Below are positions 48,532 to 56,852 of a stretch of DNA of 59,997 nucleotides, piece after piece. The stretch spans positions 1 to 59,997 of the forward strand of contig NZ_QSPK01000007.1 in the NCBI RefSeq assembly GCF_003436425.1, read 5' to 3'. Each line of letters starts with the position of its first letter. Position 1 is the first letter of the stretch. Source of the DNA: Eubacterium sp. TM05-53. Its GTDB lineage: Bacteria > Bacillota_I > Bacilli_A > Erysipelotrichales > Erysipelotrichaceae. A program made the position numbers and the translations under genes. The notes beneath the pieces were generated by a model, which worked only from the letters and a program-made list of their open reading frames with translations, made no database searches and had not been told where the DNA came from.

Positions 48532-49185
48532 ATGTGTAGATATAAGAAGATTGATTTAGAAAATTGGTGTCGTAAAGAGCATTATTTGTATTATACAAAC
48601 AGTTTAAATGTTGAAGTGAATATGACGGCCAATATTGATGTGAGTGAGTTATTAACTTTTTGTCATACAAATGGATATAAATTTTATCCAACGTTGATTT
48701 ATTGTGTGACTAAAGTGTTAAATCGAATTGAGAACTTTAAAATGTTTAAAGATAAAAATGGAGATTTATGTGTGTGGGATTCTTTAGTTCCAAATTATAC
48801 GATTTTCCATGAAGAAGATCATACATTTTCGGATTGTTGGACGGATTTTACAGACGATTTTGGTTCTTTCTACAAGAATATTACTTCTGATATGGAATTA
48901 GGTAAAACAAAAAGGGGCATTAAGGTAAAATCGGGCCAACCTGCAAACTTTTATTGTGTTTCATGCATGCCATGGACAACATTTACAGCGGTTTCAAGTC
49001 GTGTGGTCAATGGAGGTGCAGCATTCTTTCCTATTATCACAGCCGGAAAATATGATGAGACTAAACAGATGCCGGTAAATATCACAATTGCGCATGCCGT
49101 AGCGGATGGGTATCATATTGGCTTGTTCTTTGAATATTTACAAGAGGAAGTAAGTGCAAAATGTTTATTGTCAAACCTTAAATAA
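48532..49185 (+). CDS. Chloramphenicol acetyltransferase-like protein
   Basis: 217 residues, same size as CatA. Catalytic motif HAVADGYH near the C-terminus (HxxxDG of CAT), FYPTLIYCVTKVLN and FHEEDHTFSDCWTDF regions. Trimeric acetyl-CoA-dependent acyltransferase fold. Chromosomal setting 9 bp after the EamA gene, with no mobile signature, so it may be a housekeeping homolog that does not confer resistance. AGGAG-type site GGAGATTTT before ATG 48532. Confidence 0.88.
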   Translation: MCRYKKIDLENWCRKEHYLYYTNSLNVEVNMTANIDVSELLTFCHTNGYKFYPTLIYCVTKVLNRIENFKMFKDKNGDLCVWDSLVPNYTIFHEEDHTFSDCWTDFTDDFGSFYKNITSDMELGKTKRGIKVKSGQPANFYCVSCMPWTTFTAVSSRVVNGGAAFFPIITAGKYDETKQMPVNITIAHAVADGYHIGLFFEYLQEEVSAKCLLSNLK

Positions 49186-49261
49186 AGGCGTCGTATTTAC
49201 TTTTTAGGCAAATTGTTATAAAATTTTTTATGTAGGTATAAATTGAAAAGGAGATATAAAA

Positions 49262-50911
49262 ATGAATCAATCACCACTTCAAAAAGCTAGATACCAATAC
49301 AGTCCAAAATTGCCTGGAATGTTAAGAAATGGTATTTCAGAAATCTGTGTTAAGGAAGGAAACGCAACTCAAAGTGTTGCAGACCAAGAAAAAATCGCGG
49401 CTTTATTCCCTAACACTTATGGAAAAAAAGAAATTACATTCGAAAAAGGAGAAAATACTTCTGCAGCTAAAAAACAAGTTGTAGGTGTAATCTTATCTGG
49501 TGGACAAGCACCTGGTGGACACAATGTTATTTGTGGTCTATACGATGCATTAAAAGCTACTAGTAAAGAAAACGTTCTTTACGGATTTAAAAATGGTCCT
49601 ATTGGATTATTAGAAGACAACTATGTAGAATTCGATGATGCTTATATCGATGCATACAGAAATACTGGTGGATTTGATATTATCGGATCTGGACGTACAA
49701 AATTAGAAACTGAAGAACAATTCGCAGTTGCTGCAAAAGTTTGTGAAAAACACGGAATCACTGCTATCGTAATTATCGGTGGTGATGACTCAAATACAAA
49801 CGCTGCTGTATTAGCTGAATACTTTGCTGCTCACAATACAGGTGTTCAAGTTATCGGTTGTCCAAAAACTATCGATGGTGACTTGAAAAACGAAGACATC
49901 GAATGTTCATTTGGATTCGATACTGCAACTAAAACATATAGCGAATTAATCGGAAACATCGAACGTGATGCAAACTCTGCTAAAAAATACTGGCACTTTG
50001 TAAAAGTTATGGGACGTAGTGCAAGTCACGTAGCTTTGGAATGTGCTTTAGAAACTCAACCAAACATTTGCTTAATTTCAGAAGAAGTTGCTGCTAAAAA
50101 ACAATCTTTATCTGAAATCGCTGACTACATTGCAGATGCTGTTGAAAAACGTTCTGCAAATGGAAACAACTTCGGTGTTGCAATCATCCCTGAAGGTGTA
50201 GTTGAATTTGTTCCAGAATTTAAAGCATTGATTGCTGAAATCAACGAATTATTAGCTGGAAACAAAACAGAAGAATTTAACGCATTAGGTAGCTGGGAAG
50301 AAAAATATGCATTCATTGAAAAAGGTTTAACTGCTGAATCAATGGCTGTATTCGCAATCTTACCTCAAACTATCCAACAACAATTATTCTTAGAAAGAGA
50401 TCCACACGGAAACGTACAGGTATCTTTAATTGAATCAGAAAAATTGTTCTCAGCTTTAGTTAAAGATAAATTAACTGAAAGAGGATTTACAGGTAAATTC
50501 AATGCATTACACCACTTCTTTGGATACGAAGGACGTTGTGCATTCCCATCAAACTTTGATGCTGACTATTGCTACTCATTAGGATACAACGCATTCATGT
50601 TGATCCAATATGGATATAATGGATATTTATCAAAAGTATCTAACTTATCTAAACCAGCTGAAGAATGGGTTGCTGGTGGTATGCCAATCACTAAGATGAT
50701 GAATATCGAACGTCGTAATGGTGAAGATAAACCAGTTATCAAAAAAGCATTGGTTGAATTAGATGGAAAACCATTCAAATATTTCGAAGCAAACCGTGAT
50801 ACATGGGCTGTTGAAACTGCATATACTTATCCAGGAGCTATCCAATACTATGGACCAACTGAAGTATGTGATTTAACAACTCGTACATTAGCTTTAGAAA
50901 AAGGTGAATAA
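49262..50911 (+). CDS. pfp: Pyrophosphate-dependent 6-phosphofructokinase
   Basis: 549 residues, the long plant-type/PfpB-like class. Substrate motifs [21 protein letters not shown] and [10 protein letters not shown] (the GGDDS form uses PPi rather than ATP), plus [14 protein letters not shown]. Interconverts fructose-6-phosphate and fructose-1,6-bisphosphate with PPi, fitting an energy-limited anaerobe. AAGGAG before ATG 49262. Codon use is strongly biased, suggesting high expression. Confidence 0.95.
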   Translation: MNQSPLQKARYQYSPKLPGMLRNGISEICVKEGNATQSVADQEKIAALFPNTYGKKEITFEKGENTSAAKKQVVGVILSGGQAPGGHNVICGLYDALKATSKENVLYGFKNGPIGLLEDNYVEFDDAYIDAYRNTGGFDIIGSGRTKLETEEQFAVAAKVCEKHGITAIVIIGGDDSNTNAAVLAEYFAAHNTGVQVIGCPKTIDGDLKNEDIECSFGFDTATKTYSELIGNIERDANSAKKYWHFVKVMGRSASHVALECALETQPNICLISEEVAAKKQSLSEIADYIADAVEKRSANGNNFGVAIIPEGVVEFVPEFKALIAEINELLAGNKTEEFNALGSWEEKYAFIEKGLTAESMAVFAILPQTIQQQLFLERDPHGNVQVSLIESEKLFSALVKDKLTERGFTGKFNALHHFFGYEGRCAFPSNFDADYCYSLGYNAFMLIQYGYNGYLSKVSNLSKPAEEWVAGGMPITKMMNIERRNGEDKPVIKKALVELDGKPFKYFEANRDTWAVETAYTYPGAIQYYGPTEVCDLTTRTLALEKGE

Positions 50912-50918
50912 TAAATAA

Positions 50919-50943
50919 AAGAATGCTTCGGCATTCTTTTTTC
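50919..50943 (+). terminator. Terminator of the PPi-PFK gene
   Basis: AAGAATGC, TTCG tetraloop, GCATTCTT, then TTTT. Confidence 0.88.
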
Positions 50944-50963
50944 TTAAAGGGGAGTGAAATTTA

Positions 50964-51509
50964 ATGAAGTATATGATCGCAAGTGACATCCATGGTTCAA
51001 GTTATTATTGTCAAAAACTAATGGATGCTTACAAATACGAAAAACCAGATCGATTGATTTTATTGGGGGATATTTTATATCATGGCCCTAGAAATGATTT
51101 ACCAAAAGATTATGCACCTAAAAAAGTGATTGAGATGTTGAATTCCATATCAGACTCGATTTTATGTGTTCGTGGAAATTGTGATTGTGAAGTCGATCAA
51201 ATGGTATTGGATTTTCCATGTTTAGCAGATTATTCTGTGTTAGATATAAACGGACTTTTTATCTATTGTACACATGGACATTTAGAACCTGTTAAATTAA
51301 AAATGGGGGATATATTACTATGTGGACATACCCATGTTCCTACCCTTGAAGATCGAGATGGTATTATTTATATGAATCCAGGATCTGTTTCGATTCCAAA
51401 AGAAAACAGCCCTCATAGTTATATGATACTAGAGGACTGTGTATTTACTTGGAAAGATTTAGAAACGCTTAGCCAATACCGTTATAAAGAATTCCCAAAA
51501 TCAAAATAA
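50964..51509 (+). CDS. yfcE: YfcE-family phosphodiesterase
   Basis: 181 residues. Complete calcineurin-like motifs: MIASDIHGSSYY (D, H), LLGDILYHGPRN (GDxxxHGP), VRGNCDCEVD, THGH and CGHTHVPTLED, with MNPGSVSIPKENSPHSYMIL. Matches E. coli YfcE, a Mn-dependent phosphodiesterase of unknown physiological substrate. AAGGGGAG before ATG 50964. A paralog, with a shorter motif set, lies at 19051-19545. Confidence 0.93.
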   Translation: MKYMIASDIHGSSYYCQKLMDAYKYEKPDRLILLGDILYHGPRNDLPKDYAPKKVIEMLNSISDSILCVRGNCDCEVDQMVLDFPCLADYSVLDINGLFIYCTHGHLEPVKLKMGDILLCGHTHVPTLEDRDGIIYMNPGSVSIPKENSPHSYMILEDCVFTWKDLETLSQYRYKEFPKSK

Positions 51510-51550
51510 TGATGGCAAGAAATACATATACATATTTGCCTAAGAATTTA

Positions 51551-51576
51551 AAAGTCGGTCCTACCGGCTTTTTTTT
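51551..51576. terminator. Terminator between convergent yfcE and NSS genes
   Basis: AAAGTCGGT, CCT, ACCGGCTTT with one wobble, and a T-run; on the minus strand AAAACC... gives a T-run too. Confidence 0.7.
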
Positions 51577-52769
51577 CCTTTATCTAATTCTTGTTTTAAA
51601 GCGTTCCAGCCTAAAATATAGTAAATGGTAATGGCTCCAAGTAGTGCTGCAAAAGGAATAATGTAGATTGTGACAACATCCATCCATTTACCTACAATAT
51701 CACCATTTTCAATACATACAGATATGGCGAATGTGATAATGCCACAAAGTAAAACAGCATTCTTTCTCGAAATGTGAAAGCGGTGTTGCCAAGACTCACA
51801 CACAGCTTCAAGCATGTTGATTAAACTTGTGATTCCGGCGAAAGCTACTGAAATAAAGAAGAATAGGGCAAAGAGATTGCCGAGTGGCATTTGTTTAAAT
51901 ACTTCAGGAAGGGTTAAAAACATTAAACTAGGACCGCTAACGGGATCAATGCCAAAAGAAAATACGGCAGGCATAATGGCAAGTGCTGCTAGCATCGCAG
52001 CAATTGTATCAAATACAGCCGTCTGCACACTTGCCTTTGGAATATCCACATCATCCTTTAAATATGCTCCATATACAATCATTCCAGAACCAGTAATGGA
52101 TAAGGAGAAAAAAGCTTGTCCCATGGCCATGATCCATGTTTCTTTGTTGAGTAAACATTCCCATTTAGGAACAAACAAAAACTTATAACCTTCAATAGCA
52201 CCGTCAAATAAGCTGACACGAATGGCAAGGAATATAAATAAAATAAAGAAGGCTGGCATCAATACTTTGTTGACTTTTTCAATGGCATTTGTGGCACTTG
52301 TGAATAACAATAAACAAGTCACAAACAAGACTAAAAAGTGACATGGTACATTTGAAAAAGATTGTGTCATATTCGTAAAGAAAGCTGGAATACTATTCGT
52401 GAGTAGTTCGTTTGTGACTACACCTTGAATGCTGCGAAATACCCATCCTAAAATGACACTGTATCCAATCGCAATTCCAAGAGATCCAAGTAGTGGAAGC
52501 CATCCAATATATTTACCAAATTTATTCTTCCAACAATATGTATAAGCACCTAACGTTCCGGTTTTTGCCATTCTTCCTAGCGCAAATTCAGCCGATAAAC
52601 CAACAAGACCAAATAAGGCGATAAAAATTAAATATGGAATCAGAAAGGCAGCTCCTCCATATTGTCCTAAACGATATGGAAACATCCATATGTTTCCCAT
52701 TCCTACGGCAGAACCTACACAGGCAAGCACAAATCCTACCGTACTTTTAAAATTTCCGTTTTTATTCAT
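51561..52769 (-). CDS. Neurotransmitter:sodium symporter family (SNF/NSS) transporter
   Basis: 402 residues, slightly short for the family. GFVLACVGSAVGMGNIWMFPYRLGQYGGAAFLIPY is the helix 1 sodium/substrate site of LeuT-fold NSS proteins; about 11 helices follow. Cotransports an amino acid or amine with sodium. GAGG upstream of ATG 52769, and an extended -10 TGATATACT faces the divergent DeoR gene. Substrate unknown. The adjacent GRE system suggests a possible supply function, but this is only positional. Confidence 0.9.
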   Translation of the reverse strand: MNKNGNFKSTVGFVLACVGSAVGMGNIWMFPYRLGQYGGAAFLIPYLIFIALFGLVGLSAEFALGRMAKTGTLGAYTYCWKNKFGKYIGWLPLLGSLGIAIGYSVILGWVFRSIQGVVTNELLTNSIPAFFTNMTQSFSNVPCHFLVLFVTCLLLFTSATNAIEKVNKVLMPAFFILFIFLAIRVSLFDGAIEGYKFLFVPKWECLLNKETWIMAMGQAFFSLSITGSGMIVYGAYLKDDVDIPKASVQTAVFDTIAAMLAALAIMPAVFSFGIDPVSGPSLMFLTLPEVFKQMPLGNLFALFFFISVAFAGITSLINMLEAVCESWQHRFHISRKNAVLLCGIITFAISVCIENGDIVGKWMDVVTIYIIPFAALLGAITIYYILGWNALKQELDKGKKSR

Positions 52770-52808
52770 TTGTAGTACCTCGATGTTTCTTAGTATATCA
52801 CAAAAATG

Positions 52809-52817
52809 ATATAATAT
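52809..52817 (+). promoter_or_regulatory. Extended -10 promoter of the DeoR regulator gene
   Basis: TGATATAAT (52808-52816) with the mirror-image promoter TGATATACT of the NSS gene at 52793-52801; the two extended -10 elements are only a few bases apart, so the divergent promoters probably compete. Confidence 0.5.
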
Positions 52818-52834
52818 TTAAACAGGTGATGAGT

Positions 52835-53557
52835 ATGTTTGTAGAAGAAAGACAAAATTTAATTTTAGAAGATTTACAAGAGAATGGTAAAGTGTTGGTA
52901 AAAGATTTAAGTACACGTTTTGGTGTAACACCCGATTTAATTCGTAAAGATTTAGCTTTTTTAGAATCGAAAGGGAAATGTAAAAAGATTTATGGTGGAG
53001 CGATTTTGAATCGTTTAAATGTTCATTTAGAGGATGCCAATTCTAGAAAGAATGTGAATAGTAAGGAGAAACAAAAAATAGCGCAAATGGCTTATGATTT
53101 GATTGAACCAAATATGACAGTCTTTTTGGATATTTCGACTACGAATATTGAATTAGCTAAATTATTAGTGTTAAGACCTATTTCAGGTATTACAGTCGTT
53201 ACGAATATGTTGGATGTAATTCAGATTCTTTCTACAAGTCAAATTCATTCTATTTTCATTGGTGGAGAATTTGATTATGCAAGAAATGGTTTTGTGGGTA
53301 ATATGTGCGATGAATTTCTTCAACGATTTCATTTTGATTTATCTTTTTTAGGTGTGGTTGGTATAGATTTAGAATCTGGAAGTGTTATGACCTATATGCC
53401 GAATGATGGTCAAACAAAGCGCATTGTATTAAATCAGTCTAAAAAAGCATATATGTTGGCGGATTCGGATAAGTTTTACCAAATGGGGAATTATGAGTAT
53501 GCCAAGGTGGATGCGTTTTATGGAATTCTACAAACAATAAAAAATAATAAAAAGTAA
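52835..53557 (+). CDS. DeoR/GlpR-family regulator of the glycyl radical enzyme cassette
   Basis: 240 residues from ATG 52835 (AGGTGA five bases upstream; an earlier GTG at 52826 lies inside that site). DeoR helix-turn-helix (FVEERQNLILEDLQENGKVLVKDLSTRFGVTPDLIRKDLAFLESKGK) and sensor domain (FLDISTTNIELAKLL, VVTNMLDVIQIL, IGGEFDYARNGFVGN, NQSKKAYMLADSDKF). Upstream of the GRE gene with 63 bp between them, so it likely regulates it in response to a phosphorylated or small-molecule substrate. Confidence 0.9.
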   Translation: MFVEERQNLILEDLQENGKVLVKDLSTRFGVTPDLIRKDLAFLESKGKCKKIYGGAILNRLNVHLEDANSRKNVNSKEKQKIAQMAYDLIEPNMTVFLDISTTNIELAKLLVLRPISGITVVTNMLDVIQILSTSQIHSIFIGGEFDYARNGFVGNMCDEFLQRFHFDLSFLGVVGIDLESGSVMTYMPNDGQTKRIVLNQSKKAYMLADSDKFYQMGNYEYAKVDAFYGILQTIKNNKK

Positions 53558-53560
53558 TAA

Positions 53561-53591
53561 GGAACTATTGATTTTGATCATAGTTCTTTTT
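53561..53591 (+). terminator. Terminator between DeoR gene and glycyl radical enzyme gene
   Basis: GAACTAT pairs with ATAGTTC around TGATTTTGATC, followed by TTTTT. A TATAAT box (53591-53596) directly after it could start a separate GRE transcript. Confidence 0.7.
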
Positions 53592-53620
53592 ATAATCTAA
53601 TTGTAGATGGAGGACTTACT

Positions 53621-55927
53621 ATGTTAAATCGTATTTCTATTTTGAAAGATAAAATGTTGTCTCAACCTCGCTTTGTAAGTATTGAGCAAGCTTTGATTAT
53701 TACACGAACATATCAAGAAAATGAAGATAAATCGATTCCTTATAAGCGTGCACTTTCTTTGTATAACGCGTTAAATGAAATTGAAATTGGTATGGAACCT
53801 GAAGAGTTGATTGTGGGAAATCGAACAAAAGGTGTTCGTTATGGTGTTGTATTTCCAGAAAGTGGAATTTCTTGGGTGGATCGTGAATTTGAAACGATTC
53901 CAACACGTCCTCAAGATAAGTTTAATGTTCGTCCTGAAGACATTGAGACTTTTCGTAAAGTGATTGTTCCATATTGGAAAGGTAAAAGTTTAGAGGATGT
54001 TATTAAAAATCGTTTTGGAGAAGAAATCAGTGCCATTTCGAAAGTGGTTAAAGTCAATCAAACCGATCATGCACAAGGACATATTTGTCCGAATGTAAAG
54101 GAATGGTTAGAGCTTGGTCCACAGGGGTATATTGATTTAGCTAGTAGCCATTTAAAGACATGTTCTGATTCACAAAAAGAATTTTATGAATGTGTTATTT
54201 TAGTCATGCAAGGTGTGCAGAAATTTATGCTTCGCTATCATGATTTAGCTTTGGAAATGAATAAAAAAGATGTGGCTGAAATTTGTGAAAAACTTGCATA
54301 TCATCCAGCTTCTACATTCCATGAAGCGTTACAATCCTTATGGTTTTTATTTGTCGTATTACACATGGAAAGCAACGCATCTAGTTTTTCTCCGGGTCGT
54401 TTAGATGAAACTTTATATTCTTACTATAAACAAGATGTAGATTCGGGTATGTTAAAGGAAAATGAAGCTTTAGAATTGATTGAATGTTTATGGTTGAAAT
54501 TCAATGAAATCGTATATTTAAGAAATGCACATAGCGCTAAATATTTTGCGGGTTTTCCAATTGGATTTAATATTTGTGTGGGTGGACAAGATCAAAATGG
54601 AAATGATTTTAGTAATGAATTGAGTCATTTGTTTTTAAAGGCCCAAGAAGATATTGGTCTTCCTCAACCAAACTTATCTGTTCGACTTCATGAACATACC
54701 AATGATGAACTGTTAAAACATGCGATTCGTGTTGTTTCAAAAGGAAGTGGAATGCCACAATTTTTCAATGATAAGGCAATTATCAAGGCTATGGAAGATT
54801 TAGGTATATCCCATGAAGATGCCATGGATTATGCGATTGTTGGCTGTGTGGAGCTTACAACACAGGGAAATAACTTAGGTTGGTCCGATTCAGGTATGTT
54901 TAATATGAATAAAGTCTTAGAACTGACTTTGAATCATGGCCGTTGTTTACTAACAGGGAAACAGATGGGCCCTGACTATGGATCGTTAAGTACCTATACT
55001 TCATTTTCTGAATTGGAATCGGCATTTGAAAAAATGATGGATTATTTTATCGATAAAATGATTCCATGTTTAGAAGAAGTGGAAAAAGCACACATTGATA
55101 TTTTACCAACGGCCTTTTTATCAAGTGTCATTGATGATTGTATGGAAAAAGGCATGGATGTAACGCGTGGTGGTGCACATTATAATTTATCAGGTATTCA
55201 AATGATTCAGGTGGCAAACCTTGCGGATAGTTTAGCGGCTTTAAAGAAGCTTGTATATGATGAAAGAAAAATTGGTGCAGATGATTTAGAGAATGCATTA
55301 CAATCAAATTTTGTAAATAATGAAGTTATGCGTCAAATGTTACTGAATCGTGCGCCTAAGTATGGAAATGATGTGGACTGGGTGGATGAGCTTGGTGCAA
55401 AATGGGCATTGAAGTTTAGAAATAAATTAAGAAAATATACAAATTACCGTAATGGAGAATATCATACAGGAATGTATACGGTAAGTGCACATGTTCCAAT
55501 GGGAGAAAATGTAGGAGCTAGCTGCGATGGAAGACTTGCCAAAACGCCTTTAGCGGATGGTGGATTATCGGCAGTATATGGTCGTGATTTAAAGGGTCCT
55601 ACGGCAGTATTAAAATCAGTATCGCATTTAGATAATTCTTGCACGACAAATGGTGGCTTATTAAATATGAAATTTTTACCAGAATTCTTTAAAACGGAAT
55701 CAGGCATTGATAAGTTTGCGAACTTTATGCGTACATTTGTTGACTCAGAGATTCCACATATTCAATTTAATGTGGTCCGTAAAGAAGATTTATTGAATGC
55801 CAAAGCACATCCAGATCAATATCGTTCTTTGACGGTTCGTGTAGCAGGATATACTGCGTATTTTACAGAACTAGCTGGAGAATTACAGGATGAAATCATC
55901 GCAAGGACAAGTTATGACAACATCTAA
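53621..55927 (+). CDS. Glycyl radical enzyme of unknown substrate (PFL/dehydratase superfamily)
   Basis: 768 residues, typical length. Active-site cysteine C409 in AIVGCVELTT, with the acid/base Glu E411; C-terminal glycyl radical motif RVAGYTAYF (radical at G743). The GCVE loop is shared by dehydratase-, lyase- and decarboxylase-type GREs and excludes plain pyruvate formate-lyase (CCVS). The nearby VNQTDHAQGHICPNVKEWLELG resembles the substrate-binding start of dehydratase-like members, but the substrate cannot be named from sequence here. Operon with its own activase (14-bp overlap). Confidence 0.92.
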   Translation: MLNRISILKDKMLSQPRFVSIEQALIITRTYQENEDKSIPYKRALSLYNALNEIEIGMEPEELIVGNRTKGVRYGVVFPESGISWVDREFETIPTRPQDKFNVRPEDIETFRKVIVPYWKGKSLEDVIKNRFGEEISAISKVVKVNQTDHAQGHICPNVKEWLELGPQGYIDLASSHLKTCSDSQKEFYECVILVMQGVQKFMLRYHDLALEMNKKDVAEICEKLAYHPASTFHEALQSLWFLFVVLHMESNASSFSPGRLDETLYSYYKQDVDSGMLKENEALELIECLWLKFNEIVYLRNAHSAKYFAGFPIGFNICVGGQDQNGNDFSNELSHLFLKAQEDIGLPQPNLSVRLHEHTNDELLKHAIRVVSKGSGMPQFFNDKAIIKAMEDLGISHEDAMDYAIVGCVELTTQGNNLGWSDSGMFNMNKVLELTLNHGRCLLTGKQMGPDYGSLSTYTSFSELESAFEKMMDYFIDKMIPCLEEVEKAHIDILPTAFLSSVIDDCMEKGMDVTRGGAHYNLSGIQMIQVANLADSLAALKKLVYDERKIGADDLENALQSNFVNNEVMRQMLLNRAPKYGNDVDWVDELGAKWALKFRNKLRKYTNYRNGEYHTGMYTVSAHVPMGENVGASCDGRLAKTPLADGGLSAVYGRDLKGPTAVLKSVSHLDNSCTTNGGLLNMKFLPEFFKTESGIDKFANFMRTFVDSEIPHIQFNVVRKEDLLNAKAHPDQYRSLTVRVAGYTAYFTELAGELQDEIIARTSYDNI

Positions 55928-56831
55928 GGGATATATATTTGATATTAAGCGTTTTGCGACGCACGATGGAAAAGGAATCCGTACAACGGTGTTCTTTAAG
56001 GGATGCCCCCTTCGTTGTAAGTGGTGCCAAAATCCGGAGGGATTATCGTATTTACCACAAGTCTTGTATATGGAATCCAAGTGTATGCATTGTCTTAGTT
56101 GTGTGCACGCATCAAAACATGGTGGAGTTAAATGTGTGGATGATAAAATTTGTATTTCAAGAAATGCAAATGAAGATTGGAATGCGATTTGTGATGTGTG
56201 TCCGACTCTAGCTTTGAGTATGGATGCCAAAAAGTATACTGTGGAGGAATGTGTTCATGAAATTTTAAAGGATGAAATATTCTTTAAAAGAGAAGGTGGC
56301 GTAACTTTTTCTGGGGGTGAGCCCTTTTTACAGAGTGATTTTTTGGTTGATGTATTAAAGGTATGTAAAGAAAAAGGAATTCATACGGCTATTGAAACAA
56401 GTTTGTATACGGATTTAGAAAATGTACAAAAGGCTTTGCCTTATTTGGATCAGATTTATTGTGATTGTAAGTTGTATGATGAGAATTTGCATAAACAATA
56501 TACGGGTGTTTCAAATGAAAAAATATTAAAAAATATTGCGTATTTACTTCAGAGTAATAAAAAAGCGTACGTGATCGTTCGTACGCCTTTGATTCCGACA
56601 ATGACTGCATCTTTTGAGAATATTTCTTCTATATCAAAGTTTTTAGTTTCTTGTTATGAAGATGTTCATTATGAAATTTTGAATTATAATCCTTTAGCAC
56701 AATCTAAATATGCATATTTAGATATGGAGTATTGTTTTAAAGAAAATCCAAAAATGTATTCTAGTGAAAAGATGCAAGAGTTCTATGATTGTGCAAAACA
56801 AAATGGTATAAAGAACTTAATCATTGAGTAG
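55914..56831 (+). CDS. Glycyl-radical enzyme activating protein (radical SAM)
   Basis: 305 residues from ATG 55914 (AAGGA six bases upstream; the ATG at 55890 is too close to its site). Radical SAM CPLRCKWC (C31, C35, C38) and an inserted two-cluster ferredoxin-like domain (CMHCLSCVHAS..., CDVCPTLA), the form seen in activases for dehydratase-type GREs. SGGEP for SAM binding is present. Installs the glycyl radical on the upstream enzyme. Confidence 0.94.
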   Translation: MTTSKGYIFDIKRFATHDGKGIRTTVFFKGCPLRCKWCQNPEGLSYLPQVLYMESKCMHCLSCVHASKHGGVKCVDDKICISRNANEDWNAICDVCPTLALSMDAKKYTVEECVHEILKDEIFFKREGGVTFSGGEPFLQSDFLVDVLKVCKEKGIHTAIETSLYTDLENVQKALPYLDQIYCDCKLYDENLHKQYTGVSNEKILKNIAYLLQSNKKAYVIVRTPLIPTMTASFENISSISKFLVSCYEDVHYEILNYNPLAQSKYAYLDMEYCFKENPKMYSSEKMQEFYDCAKQNGIKNLIIE

Positions 56832-56833
56832 GG

Positions 56834-56852
56834 AGGAGCTTAGGCTCCTTTT
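56834..56852. terminator. Bidirectional terminator of the GRE cassette and ppk
   Basis: AGGAGC, TTAG, GCTCCT followed by TTTTC; the stem overlaps the convergent ppk stop. Confidence 0.7.

Noticed and set aside
48532..49185. Acquired chloramphenicol resistance gene
   Set aside because: The product is CAT-like, but it shares base composition with its neighbours and has no mobile sequences nearby, so it is recorded as a CAT-like protein, not as a resistance determinant.
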